Below, one piece after another: positions 32,425 to 43,127 of a stretch of DNA of 64,000 nucleotides; the stretch's first letter is position 1, and each line of letters starts with the position of its first letter. This stretch comes from Linderina pennispora (lineage: Eukaryota > Kickxellomycota > Kickxellomycetes > Kickxellales > Kickxellaceae), in the NCBI RefSeq assembly GCF_002104995.1, contig NW_024468251.1:620001-684000 (forward strand), in the 5' to 3' direction. The position numbers and the translations under genes were made by a program. The notes under the pieces were generated by a model that was not told where the DNA came from, searched no databases, and saw only the letters and a list, made by a program, of their open reading frames with translations.

Positions 32425-34627
32425 GCGAGGTCTTGTATAACAACAAGCAGAGCAGAGAGAAAGTTGTGCTGTACCAAACAAGAAAGAAAAATTCACTAGA
32501 GGAAAAAGACCACCTCGAGCGTCAAAATCCACGGCCGTTTTATAATCGCCCCCAAATGGCGGCAGGTCCACACAGAACGCAGCATATCCGCACACATTCG
32601 AGCTGCCCACCCACCGCCGGCTCTCTCCTCCTCTCACCCCCACACCGCCCGATCCGGCACTCTGTCGCGGGCATCAGCCAATGTGGTCCACAGAAAGCGT
32701 TGCCCAGAGGAACACAAGGCAGCCTGCTTTGGGAATGATGGGCGCATTGCGTGAGGCAAGGTGCTGAAGCTATATTTGCATCGTTAGAGCTGAACCCGTT
32801 GTGCGACCACAGAGCGCTGCTCCATGAATCCTCAACCCCTGCTGCGTGCTGCTGCTTGTTCTCCTCTGTCTACCGCCGCTCGGCTCTTACGAGAGCGCTC
32901 CTCCCACCCACTCGCTCCACTCTTTGTGCTGCCCATCACCTTTTTCGTATCCCCAGTGCGCACAACCGGCGGTTTGTGTAGCGGGCTGGCAAATGCGTTC
33001 GAATGACGCTTTTTCTCACTCTTGCGCTTCTCCTTTGCATCTCCTCAGCCAAACACAGCGAGTGGCGAGACCACTTTTTGCGCCAAACACTGATCCGCTC
33101 CATGTAGCACAGCATCTCTTGACACAGTAACGTCCCGTCCAATGTCGACTGTGTTCCTAGAATAGACCAAGCAGCGCTGGGCGCGGCGCAGCTGCCCATC
33201 CCACACTCTTTTATTCTTACGCTCTGGTAGCGTTCCCCAATGTGTGCTGCCAGAATCTTCTCAATCCCGCACTCTTGCCTGCGAAAATGGCGGCGGATGT
33301 TGGTGGTAGCGGATGTGGGCGTGGGCGTTGTTGTTGTTGTCGTCGTCGTCGTCGTCGTCGATGGTGGGCAATGAAGGCACCCTAATCACTTTTGTGCCTC
33401 TGACCATTCCTGCGTCCTCATTGACACAAGCTGGTGCAGGATCGACTGAGCGGCATTGTACCGGGATCTAACTGAGGAGCTAAATATAACCCGTAGCCTC
33501 CGGTATTCCACGGGTTGCGCCGGACTGATGCGCGGTGACGATGTGCAGTTGCTGCTGCCCCGCGCATTGACTGGCAGACTGGCAGATTGGCACTACGAGA
33601 CACCTTGCGGAAATAGTTCGCTCTCAAAAGAAGAATCCCAGCCTATTCTGTGTGTCTGTGTGGGATTGCGGGCGCTCAAAGAGCCTGCAGTTCGCTTCAA
33701 GACGCTTTGTTTGCGGTAGCCCGCCGGTTGCAAGGGGAGAGGAGACATGGGTGTCAGCAGCGGCATGGGACACTTCAACCTACCCACCCATGCGCTCCTG
33801 TCGCCTGATGACCGATGAACAGAAAGGAGCCGTGTCGGTGCCCTTTGGAAAAACAAACGCCCGCCACTGGCTGCAAGCCGTTTGGGATACCACGGAGCGC
33901 CGAAGGCCAGGGAGGGGGTGCAGTTTCCTGGACCCGCCACCCTCCGGATGCTGATGTGATATCTGTTATGAATACCTCAGCCGTATTGGTGATGTAAATG
34001 CAGTTTGTCTCTGGGCGCTTCAGGAATTAGCAACGAAGAGCAAGATCCTTTGTTTGTAGGCACAGACGGCAGGGACAGCAGGAATGGCGAAGGTTAAAAG
34101 CAGCCAGCAGGCTGTTAAAATATCGTACGACATTTGTGCCAAGCAGCAGTTTTCGCTGATGCTGCTGCTCAGCGGCGCTTTTTGGACAAGTGCTGTTCTT
34201 ACGGTGGTCGTCTAATCGGCTACCATCAATCTCGTTTGGATATACCTTGCGCTTTTTGCCGCCCCACGCTCTATGGAGCTCACAGATCAGTTTGCAATGG
34301 ACATTCTATTTTCTTCCTGCAGGCACAGTCCATAAGGCATATATCACATACGGATGTTGGTGCAGCATCACGCCTGTAGCAGGCGCTTTGAACCCCCACG
34401 TGGGGGAGATTGCTTGCTGCTCCAGAAACCAGAACAGCATTCAGGCGCTCTGATTGATCAAGACACAAGCGCACTTCTCACCCACACAAAAAGTGCTTTT
34501 TTGAATTTCGCTTCTTCTTTCTTGGCAGTGGTGTCCGTTGGCAGCATTTTGCCTGTGAGCCATTTTTCAGTATTGTCTACAGTCTAATTTCCACCAGCTT
34601 GAGCACATTGTGTTGTTATTCGCAACC
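32425..34627. other. Divergent intergenic region between wall protein and VAC7-like gene
   Basis: 2.2 kb with no supported gene. It holds a trinucleotide microsatellite (33326-33361) and C-rich blocks such as GCCCCCAAATGG near 32547. Several 60-115 codon frames exist on both strands but show no domain or codon bias. Confidence 0.45.
33326..33361. repeat. GTT/GTC trinucleotide microsatellite
   Basis: About four GTT units run directly into seven or eight GTC units. Non-coding, and likely variable in length. Confidence 0.85.
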
Positions 34628-36847
34628 ATGGAGGACGAGCACAAAACAATGATTACACAGCTCACCGATTTGGACGACCATGCGCTGGACGAGCAGGCAG
34701 GGCTGTTCATGCATCCGCGGCACAAAACACTCAAGGCAGGGCAGACGCCGCGGCCGCTGTCCCAGCCATTCTTTCAGCCGCAGCAGGTGTTCCCAGACGT
34801 GATGAACGTGAGTGCCATGGTAGAGCGACAGGAACAGAAGGAACAGAAGGAGCACCAGCAGCACCAGCAGCAGCACCAAACGGAGAATGCACCGAATGAC
34901 TCACCAACACCCACAGCCTTGGTGGGCAACAGGTCGTCCGGTGCTGTATCAAAGATGAATCCCGCTGGTTCTTCTTCGGCTGTTGCTGTTGCCCTTGCTG
35001 CTACTGCTTCTGCTTCTGCTGCCCAGGACCCAGTATCCACAACGGCTGAGCCGATGAACCTGGCGCTCCCGGCGCCCAAGGGCGTAGTCGGAGCTGGAAA
35101 TACCGATGTATTGAATGTGGGTTTAGCGGGCAGCATAGGAATAGGGCAGGCGCGCTCAGGGCTGCGCAGCGTGTCCCTGACGCGGCTAGCAGGCGAGGGG
35201 TCAGATGGACTATTGCGGACCCTAGGCAGTGGCGAGTCACTCGTGCGTGACGGGGCCAACAATGCGTGGCCAGAGCGGCGTGGACGCACGCCCAATCCGC
35301 CAGCATCAAGTGACACAGCCGGGTATCTCCAGCCTGCACTGCGCAGCGGCACACCGGTCGAGACGCCTATAGAGGAGGGCGACCGGCAGCTCAGCGTCGA
35401 GACCAGCCGGCCAAACAAGGCAGGGCGCAAGCCCGGCAAGCGGGCAGGGGACCGCCCTATGCAAGGAAAGTCCAGCAGGCTGTTTACGCGGCGCACAGCG
35501 GCATCGAGCCGTGGCAGTGAGGAGGACGGCTCGGATGAGAACGAGCAGTTCATCTACCGCAACTCGCGCAGCAGCCTGCGTGTCAACTCGATCCCCGAAG
35601 AGCCATACGACGAGCGCGAACCGACTGGCAAGCGGCGCAGCAACCGGCACCGGCTGTCGACATATATGAGCGGCGACCGGCGGCTCAGCTCGGGTGTGGG
35701 ACGCATGGGTGCGGCTATGGGAGCCATGTCATCGATCAGCCAGTACCCGGCGTATGGCTCCAGCCCGGCATACGCTGGTGCAGGCGCCAGCTCGGGTATG
35801 ACCACATCGGTAGGTGGTATTGGACCGGGCAGCCGGTCTGGCCGGCGCGTTGGTGGTAGGCATATGGTGCGCGGCAGCAGCAGTAACAACGGGCACCGTT
35901 TCAGCATTCTGACACAGTCCAACAACGAGTACGGCGAGAGTACCGAAGAGAGCGATCTGGACGCTGAGCCCGCGGGACTGCGGTCTACGTACAACACATA
36001 TGCGCGCCGCAACAGCCGCAGGTTCCACTCGAACGTGTACTATGGATCGTCTGAGGATCTGCCGGAGACGACGCCCCTGTTCCGTCGTCACACCGGCCAG
36101 CGTCGCAAAAAGGCAGGCATGCTAACCCAGCTGCTACGTGCCATGCTCATGTCGCTTGCCATTCTGGCTTCGCTGTTCGTGCTGGCTGCACTGTTCAACT
36201 ACACCTCGGCGCCACTGGCTGATGTGGAGGCGATAAAAGTGTCTAATATCCTGGCTACCGAAAAAGAGCTATTGTTTATTCTGCATGTCAGGTCGACTAA
36301 CCCTAATATCCGCGAGGTACTTGTCGAGCGTGCTGAAATTGGCGTTTTTGCCGGCGCCGCCATTGCCAATTCGACAATATCGCCACCTGCTGGCCTGCTG
36401 GCCACCAACGAAACGGAGCCCGCGATCCTGCTGGGCAACGTGTACGAGCTGAGCGACCCGATGCGGTTTGCCCCAGGCTCGTTCCGCCTTCCCACCACGG
36501 GCATCAAGACGACACAAATCAGTATTCACCACCCGGGCGCCTCGATCGGCAGCGGCGACGGTGACGATGACGACTCGGATTCAGGCAGGTGGAGACGGCT
36601 GCTCAAGGGCCCCTACGACCTAACCATCCGCGGAACTCTGCAGTACACCCTGTGGCAGAAGAACTACGCTGCCCGCATCTGTATTGCTAAGCTGGCTAAC
36701 TCACCTGCCGAAAACTCCACGATGAGCACGTTTGTAACTGCTGCTGGGCTTGGGTGTGAAGAGCGCGATGACGATACTATTACGCTACCACATCCCCCTG
36801 TGCTGCCGTTCCTGAAAATCTTCGGCCGGCTCCTTTGGGCCCGCTGA
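34628..36847 (+). CDS. VAC7-like vacuolar membrane protein
   Basis: Predicted regulator of PI(3,5)P2 synthesis at the vacuole, by resemblance to fungal Vac7. An intact single exon of 739 residues from the ATG at 34628. The first 490 residues are low-complexity and polar (Gln/His run near 75-95, RRTAASSRGSEED, many Arg/Ser segments). A single membrane span follows at about 505-527 (LLRAMLMSLAILASLFVLAALF). The lumenal domain starts SAPLADVEAIKVSNILATEKELLFILHVRSTNPN and has the LEA2-like layout seen in Vac7, with NAT/NST-type glycosylation sites. An acidic loop (GDGDDDDSDS) interrupts it. The N-terminal tail is poorly conserved in this family, so the call rests on the span plus lumenal domain. 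Confidence 0.75.
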   Translation: MEDEHKTMITQLTDLDDHALDEQAGLFMHPRHKTLKAGQTPRPLSQPFFQPQQVFPDVMNVSAMVERQEQKEQKEHQQHQQQHQTENAPNDSPTPTALVGNRSSGAVSKMNPAGSSSAVAVALAATASASAAQDPVSTTAEPMNLALPAPKGVVGAGNTDVLNVGLAGSIGIGQARSGLRSVSLTRLAGEGSDGLLRTLGSGESLVRDGANNAWPERRGRTPNPPASSDTAGYLQPALRSGTPVETPIEEGDRQLSVETSRPNKAGRKPGKRAGDRPMQGKSSRLFTRRTAASSRGSEEDGSDENEQFIYRNSRSSLRVNSIPEEPYDEREPTGKRRSNRHRLSTYMSGDRRLSSGVGRMGAAMGAMSSISQYPAYGSSPAYAGAGASSGMTTSVGGIGPGSRSGRRVGGRHMVRGSSSNNGHRFSILTQSNNEYGESTEESDLDAEPAGLRSTYNTYARRNSRRFHSNVYYGSSEDLPETTPLFRRHTGQRRKKAGMLTQLLRAMLMSLAILASLFVLAALFNYTSAPLADVEAIKVSNILATEKELLFILHVRSTNPNIREVLVERAEIGVFAGAAIANSTISPPAGLLATNETEPAILLGNVYELSDPMRFAPGSFRLPTTGIKTTQISIHHPGASIGSGDGDDDDSDSGRWRRLLKGPYDLTIRGTLQYTLWQKNYAARICIAKLANSPAENSTMSTFVTAAGLGCEERDDDTITLPHPPVLPFLKIFGRLLWAR

Positions 36848-39063
36848 GTTTAAAGTTTGTAGCGATTCCCTTCGCTGCCGCTTTTTTCTCTAGCGCTTGG
36901 CCCTTTACTTCTTCAGGACAATGCACCCGCCGGTACTCTTGACGAGGCAGCGCTAATAATAGGCACAGCCGCGCGTGCTCGGTGACTGGCGAATAATCAC
37001 TCGTTTTGGCATTTGTACCCATGTTTCTAATATAGCCTGCATATGACAGGGATGGAGGCAGAATAAATGTGCAACTATCATTGTGCACACTCGGCACCAA
37101 AACATGCACAGGGCGTAGATCCCATCAGTCGCTGAACCAAACTCTACTTGGAATATATGTATGTGACGTATGCTGCCTGTTGCTCCTTTAATTGTCTTCC
37201 GCTCTTGCGACTGGAGGCAGTGGGCTGGATAAATACCATGCATTACTGGAAAACAGACGCTTCTTGAACAGTGGCAGCATTTCACTGACACTGCCTAATG
37301 TGATACACTTGGCAGGTTGAATTAAGCTGCACCAAATGCTGCGGCCGGTTCCTGAGAAGCAAATAAAACATGCATGCTCCAGTGACAAACAGGGCTTTGT
37401 TGAGGAGAATGAGGCGTGGGGTGTATTTTCTACCAGCGCAGATATATGTGCAGGTGCTACCCTAAAGACGAGGCAGGCAGCTGTCCATTTGTGCTCTCTC
37501 GTCGATAGGGTAAGGGTAGCAGAGCTACTGCACTGCAAAAATATTTAAACAAGATACTTGAGGAGTGCATCTCGCGAGCAGCTCACACCAAAGCCACCAC
37601 TACTCCACACCCAACTGCCACTACTCCACAACCTCCTTTGACAACAGCAGCAACTTGCCAGAGAGCAACATGCTATTATTTGCAACCACCGGTATGTCAG
37701 GCTTCTTCCCAAACCACCCCATAGCCCCCTCCTATGCCCACCTCCTGCGCTATTGACCTACAGCCCAATTTAACCGCACTGCCATGTTGGCAGAAAGAGA
37801 GCCTAACAACTCTTCCCCTCCCTATCTTCAGGTGTTAAAACGTGCTTTAAACATTTCACCACGGCCTACACATCCGACTGGCTGCGAGTCATGTGCCACT
37901 CCCCTTTGGGATATGCACAATGACGCAATGCCTAAGGAACCCGCTTGTTTGTTCGCAACCACCCATGCATGAAGTGACATCCACCCGCATTATAGTATGC
38001 TTCGCACTGAACAAGCCCTGGCCAAATACCAAAGGCTATGCAAACTTGTTTGAGAACAAAAGGCGAATGGGATCCATGTAAGGTGCTGTATCTTGCGAGC
38101 ACGGGCTGGTGTGGGCGGGACGAACGTTTGGCCTGTGTATTAAGGCGCAGCTGTCCAGGGATAGGTTGCTCACCCACACCTCAACCTCCCCTTCCCAGCG
38201 CCTTGCGCATGTGTTTTTCCTTCGGCCACTAGTCAACGAGGTTGCTTATAATGGCCCACCCCACCCCCCGACGCGCTGACAACACACATCCTTAGCATCG
38301 ATAGCCAAACCTCTACCTTCTGCATTCATCTTCTCTGGTCAGCATCCATATTTTTCTTTCCAAATCAAGTTTTGTATCCACAGCCACTAGCATGAAATTT
38401 ACTGTCAGCGGTAAGTCTCCTCCCAAACAGGCGCAGATTAGAGAGGAGGGTTTTTTTGTCGCTCTATATACCCAAACTATTGTTTTTGACTGCTGGTTCG
38501 GCTATCCATCCCCAGAGCCCAGCCAACCACTGCAACCTCACGTGGGTAGTGGAAACGAGAAACGAAAATACTAAAGCGCTGCTTTTTTTGCCAATTTTCT
38601 GACCCCTCGCCTCATCGACCCCCAAAAACCAATGCGGCATGAGGGGGACGCCTTTAAAAAAGAGTGACTATGCTCATGGTCGATTTTCTGTTCTTTTTCT
38701 CCTCTACTTGCGCCAAAATACTAAATATTTCTGCTCTCTTAAATTCCATATTCGCTCCCCTTTGTTTCTACACCCTCGTTTCCCGGTTTTTGGCTTTGCA
38801 TATCCTGTAATACAACCGAAATTCCCCAATTACATAAATAAGCCGAACACATCCACCGATACTAAAAAAGAGCCGAAACGGACCTTATTTTTAACTTCCC
38901 CCTATTTTGCCCCCGCCACCGTGGGCTCTGGATATCTCTTGCCCCTGCGTAACGAAATAATTACCCGTCGCCGTCGCCGCCGCTGCCGCACACTACAATA
39001 GCCGAAAACTACCTAGCAGCCTATCGCCTGATCGAGCCTGCTTGTAACGATAATACTAGCTCT
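36848..39063. other. Intergenic region upstream of the bZIP gene, with leader-exon-like segments
   Basis: 2.2 kb without a supported full gene. Two short segments look like 5' exons: an ATG at 37670 followed after 22 bases by a GTATGT donor, and an ATG at 38392 followed by a GTAAGT donor at 38411. The second lies about 140 bases below a CTTATAATGG element near 38245. They may be alternative leaders of the bZIP gene, or a small unrecognised gene. The region just before 39064 is C-rich and has a CGTCGCCGTCGCC run. Confidence 0.4.
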
Positions 39064-40128
39064 ATGGCACCGCAACAGCCAGGATATTCGCAAGGGATGG
39101 TCTCGACAAGCGGATACACGTTTCAAATGCCCATGACCACTACCAGTGCTGCTGGTTCGGCGCTCGCCGCCAGCCGTGGGTCCGTATCGTTCACACAGCC
39201 ACCATTAACCAGTAGCAGTACTATACCCAAGCCGACTACGCTCGCGCCATCGGTCCAGCACGCCAATATGCCTCCTGGGTATTCGTCTCTGTGGAATGAG
39301 CAGGCAGTTGTTCCGTCCAATGACATATCTGGCAGTGGCGCTGGGTCGTCGCCAACACTGGGGTCGCGCCAGACGAACAATATCAACAGCGACGGCAAGA
39401 ACATCAATGGCAAGCGTACCGGTGGAGGAGCAAAATCCGGTGGAGTCCGTAAATCCCGCGCCGGCAACCCAGCAGTGAAGAGCGCCAGCCCCGACGACGA
39501 CGACAACGACGACAGTTCCGAGGAGATGGACGAGAAGCGGCGCAAGTTCCTGGAGCGCAACCGCGTGGCAGCCAGCAAGTGCCGACAGAAGAAGAAGATG
39601 TGGATTAAGGAGCTGGAGCGGCGCGCCGAGGACGCGACGATGCAGAACCGCACGCTGCACCTGGCGGTTGCACAGCTGAAGGAGGAGGTGATAATCCTGA
39701 AGACACAGCTGCTGGCGCACCGCAACTGCGGGTGCAATGCAATCCAGCAGTACTTGCAGGCCGACTGCGGGGACCCGATGGCACACGCAGCAGTCGCGGC
39801 GGCGACGGTGCCGCTGACCCAGCCGCTGCCGGGCACGGTAATGCAGGATCCGACGGCGGCAGCAGCGGCAGCAGTGGTAGCAGCGGCTGCTGGCTTCCCA
39901 CTTGCCACTCAGCCGCCCCCGCTCACACAGCAAATGCCGCCGCCGCCACCAGCGCCTCCACATGCACCTGTCCACGGCTTTGTGGCAGGTAGTTCGGCGT
40001 TTATTGAGCAGACACACCCCTCGGCCTCGCCGAACCCAGGCTCCCAAGCGGCCACCTCGCTGGTCGCAACGCCAGCCCTCAATAGTACTGGGTTTGGGAA
40101 GGGCCTGAACGACGTGCAGGTGCCGTAA
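39064..40128 (+). CDS. ATF/CREB-type bZIP transcription factor
   Basis: DNA-binding regulator of the Atf1/Sko1 stress-response class. Intact 354 residues. The bZIP lies at about 155-215: the basic region EKRRKFLERNRVAASKCRQKKK (with the NRVAASKCR signature of ATF/CREB proteins) is followed by a leucine heptad zipper through LELERR, LHLAVAQLKEEVIILKTQL. After the zipper comes HRNCGCNAIQQYL, a Cys motif also seen in fungal Atf1 homologues. The N-terminus is Ser/Thr/Pro-rich with several SP/TP-like sites; the C-terminus has Ala runs and Pro-rich tracts. An acidic DDDDNDDSSEE segment lies just before the basic region. A 5' leader exon may exist upstream. Confidence 0.9.
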   Translation: MAPQQPGYSQGMVSTSGYTFQMPMTTTSAAGSALAASRGSVSFTQPPLTSSSTIPKPTTLAPSVQHANMPPGYSSLWNEQAVVPSNDISGSGAGSSPTLGSRQTNNINSDGKNINGKRTGGGAKSGGVRKSRAGNPAVKSASPDDDDNDDSSEEMDEKRRKFLERNRVAASKCRQKKKMWIKELERRAEDATMQNRTLHLAVAQLKEEVIILKTQLLAHRNCGCNAIQQYLQADCGDPMAHAAVAAATVPLTQPLPGTVMQDPTAAAAAAVVAAAAGFPLATQPPPLTQQMPPPPPAPPHAPVHGFVAGSSAFIEQTHPSASPNPGSQAATSLVATPALNSTGFGKGLNDVQVP

Positions 40129-40392
40129 TTATGTGCTGGATACTTTCTTTTTTTGCCTGAGCCGTCCCAACGACCAGCATGTAAATTTGCCCGCTCACTG
40201 AAGCTGCACCGCGCATTCTCATCCATCTATTATTTTTTACTCCGAAACCACCATCCGTATCAAGGTGCGTGCTGGTGTGGCTGTCTATAAGAAAACGTTG
40301 GTAAATAGCACGGTGCACTGGCGCCGCATTCTGTTGTGTTGCGTAAATGTCATTGAGATATTGGAAAGACACGAAGGTGAATGTGAGTCGAA

Positions 40393-41178
40393 TCAAAAGA
40401 GAATCGCAAAAACACTCAAAACAAACCCACATGGCGCTGCCACTGCGCTTGCTGCATTCTGCGGATGGAAGACATGCGGGGCGGCCATAGCCATCCGCTG
40501 CTCTTCCTGCTGCTGACCCAGAACCACCGTGCTGGTGTGCAGCATCGTTGCAACGCCGTCGCCTTCGTCGACAACAATCGTATTGCTAGTATCATGCATT
40601 GCGCTCCTGTTAGAGTCTCCCTCAGCTGATCTGTCTGCCACAGCGGCCTGGTCCTCGTCGATATCCTCGCCGTGGGCATTGACGATCTGGGTCACCACCT
40701 GGATGACCTTGTGCGGGCCAGATGTAGCTAAAGGAGCATGGGGTACGGTTGCGCTGGGCTGTGTAGCCGGGGTGCTGCGAGACTCCGGGCCGAGGTCCTC
40801 AGGCACTTCCATGTCGATTGACCCGGGCACCTGCAGGGTTTCAGAACTGCCTTGGGGCGATACATTGGCAACAGAAGGCACATTGGCAACAGAAGGCACA
40901 TTGGCAACAGAAGGCACGTTTGCTACAGGTGACATGTCCATTCTGGCCTGTTGCTGGCTATCAGCAGGCATTTCAGTGCTGCTCTGCTGGGACGGCAGGC
41001 CAGAAGCGGCGTCGCTGGCATGGTTCACTATGGCGAAGTTCTTGGCTGGTGCCAGCACTCCCGTTACACGATTGAAGATTCCGTCGAGGTCGAGCAGTCC
41101 TCCCGGAGCACCGAGCACCGAGAGTGTCAGGATGAGCTGCGCACAGAACAGCTGAAGAAATAGAGCGGGCATGGTCAT
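40393..41178 (-). CDS. Small secreted, probably GPI-anchored surface protein
   Basis: An intact 261-residue protein I do not recognise by family. Signal peptide MTMPALFLQLFCAQLILTLSVLGA. Near residues 83-107 it has four tandem PSVANV units. The C-terminus ends AASAVAAPCGFVLSVFAILF, a small-residue site followed by a hydrophobic tail as in GPI attachment signals. The middle is Ser/Pro/Gln/Glu-rich with N-x-S/T sites (NRS, NVS). A wall or plasma-membrane surface location is inferred. A second Met two codons later would serve equally as start. Confidence 0.65.
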   Translation of the reverse strand: MTMPALFLQLFCAQLILTLSVLGAPGGLLDLDGIFNRVTGVLAPAKNFAIVNHASDAASGLPSQQSSTEMPADSQQQARMDMSPVANVPSVANVPSVANVPSVANVSPQGSSETLQVPGSIDMEVPEDLGPESRSTPATQPSATVPHAPLATSGPHKVIQVVTQIVNAHGEDIDEDQAAVADRSAEGDSNRSAMHDTSNTIVVDEGDGVATMLHTSTVVLGQQQEEQRMAMAAPHVFHPQNAASAVAAPCGFVLSVFAILF

Positions 41179-41513
41179 TAGTATATACTGAGGTTATCGT
41201 TGGAATAGTCGTGAAATAGGGGAGAATATGAGGAGAGGTGCTTTCTTTCGCATTCCTGCAAAGGTCGAGGTATGCAATTTTTTATATGGCCAGGGCCTGC
41301 TGCGTCAGGTATTCCCGGAAACCGGTCCTGAGTATGAACTTGTTGCCCGGCAAAGGACGACTGCTTGCGTATGTGCAGTAGCAAACAAGAAATAGGTCAG
41401 CGAGTTCAATGTGTGTGTGTCTTTTTGAAACGTTTGTCCGTCATTAGGGACCAAAATACGCAATGGCAGTAGCATTAAAATTTGGGCACATTGGAACGGG
41501 TTTCGGCGGCTGT

Positions 41514-42599
41514 TTAGGCAAGCAGGTTAAACTTGTACGTGGCCGTATGCGTAAAGTTGTCGCCAGGATGCAGCACGACCTGGTCGCGGAACTGCGGCAG
41601 GTTGACGGCATTGGTAAAGCGCTGGGTCTCCAACGCAACAGCAGCATAGTTGCCGTACTTGACACCGTCCTTTCCGATCAGCTTATCCGAGATCCAATTG
41701 CCTGTATACACGACCACGCACGGCTGATCCGTCAGCACGGTCATCTGCAGACCGGTCTTGTCGCTCCACAGCCGGGCGACCTCGTGCACGCTCTCGGTGG
41801 GCTTATCGCTGGCAACAAACACATGATCGTATCCGCGCAGCGTGTCCTTGTCAAAGGTCTCGATGTCGTCGCCGAAGCGGCGCGGCGCCGTGACAAAGTC
41901 CAGGTTCGTGCCCTTCACTGGGGCACACTCGCCAGTGGGAACCATAATGTGGTCAGGGCGCGTCGCCATGTAGCGGTCGGCGGTCAGACTGCACATGTGG
42001 TTATGGATGGTGGGCTCCTCAAAGCCTGTCAGGTTCCAGTACGTGTGGTTGGTCGGGTTCAGGATCGTCTCGGTGCCGTCCAGCAGCCGGCCGCCATACG
42101 TTAGCGTCATTGCGTTGTCCTCGGAGAGCGAGTAAGTGACAGAAAACTCGACCTCGCCTGGGAAGCCCTCTTCGCCGTCCGGCGACACATACGTGAACCT
42201 GACGCTGGATGGGCTGGACTCTGAAAGGACCTCGGCGGAAAACAGCTTCTTGTCGAAGCCGATCTTGCCGCCGTGCAGGCATACTTTGTTGGGCTGGATC
42301 TCGGGCAGCGAGAGCTTCTGGTTGGCCACGGTTACATCGTCGCACGGGTAGATACGGCCCGCCACGCGGCCCACAGTGGCACCAAAGTACGGGTCGTCGA
42401 TGGCGAGCGATTCGATCCACTTCTCGTAGCTCTCAAAGCCCGCAACTACGTCGCGTGCAGTGTCGGTCTTGTCCTTGATGATGAAGCGCACGAGGCGGGC
42501 ACCAAAGGTGGTTACGTGGAGCTCGGTGCCGCTGGCGTTGGTGAGCTTGTACAGGGTATACTTTTCGTCCTTGCTGAATGCCTGCTTCGTAACTGCCAT
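41514..42599 (-). CDS. Aldose 1-epimerase (galactose mutarotase)
   Basis: Interconverts alpha and beta anomers of galactose or glucose in the cytosol. An intact single exon of 361 residues from MAVTKQAFS (42599). Signatures: FGATVGRVAGRI near 85-96, LHGGKIGFDKKLF, the catalytic-His motif NPTNHTYWNLTG, and the catalytic-Glu motif AVALETQRFTNAVN near the C-terminus. It is a stand-alone mutarotase rather than the epimerase-fused form of Gal10 in yeasts. A TATAAAAG element lies about 107 bases upstream. Confidence 0.95.
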   Translation of the reverse strand: MAVTKQAFSKDEKYTLYKLTNASGTELHVTTFGARLVRFIIKDKTDTARDVVAGFESYEKWIESLAIDDPYFGATVGRVAGRIYPCDDVTVANQKLSLPEIQPNKVCLHGGKIGFDKKLFSAEVLSESSPSSVRFTYVSPDGEEGFPGEVEFSVTYSLSEDNAMTLTYGGRLLDGTETILNPTNHTYWNLTGFEEPTIHNHMCSLTADRYMATRPDHIMVPTGECAPVKGTNLDFVTAPRRFGDDIETFDKDTLRGYDHVFVASDKPTESVHEVARLWSDKTGLQMTVLTDQPCVVVYTGNWISDKLIGKDGVKYGNYAAVALETQRFTNAVNLPQFRDQVVLHPGDNFTHTATYKFNLLA

Positions 42600-42705
42600 G
42601 GTTTCGGAGGGGTGTGCTGTGTTTAAAGGGGGGTTGTTTGTACAGGCAGTGAGGGGGTGTTGATGGAGTGTGCGAGAAGGAAAAAACCGCGGGCCAGTGC
42701 CCATG

Positions 42706-42713
42706 CTTTTATA
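42706..42713 (-). promoter_or_regulatory. TATA box of the aldose 1-epimerase gene
   Basis: TATAAAAG on the minus strand, about 107 bases upstream of the ATG, a normal core-promoter distance. Confidence 0.6.
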
Positions 42714-43127
42714 CTCCTGTTGATGCAAGGAGGTTTTTCGCCTGAGCGCGTGAGCAGGCATGCGCATACCGGCCCTTGCGCGCCGGCCGATCCTGCCAGC
42801 ACTTCCCCTGATCCAGGAGTGTAGATGGCACCGGGCTAGATGTTTCAGCATCGACCACCTCCAGTGCCCCGTGCAAGACCGATCAGGCAAGCAAAGAATG
42901 CAAAGACCAAGATTCTCATATGGCGAGACATTTTACTCCAGTACAACCAGCCACTAGGCCGCCTACCACTTGGTGTCTGGGCCTGCCAGTTATACCCAAA
43001 CGCGTACTGGGCCAGAGACAAGCATCCGGCTAATGGCTGAACAAGCTGATACATTATCTATGGCTTCTTCTATGCAATACCAAATAGCAGTGATGTGGTG
43101 TGCATCGAGCCCCACTGCTGGCACTGT
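42714..43127. other. Intergenic, no gene seen
   Basis: Upstream flank of the mutarotase gene and 3' flank of the enolase-phosphatase gene. Nothing recognised. Confidence 0.5.
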
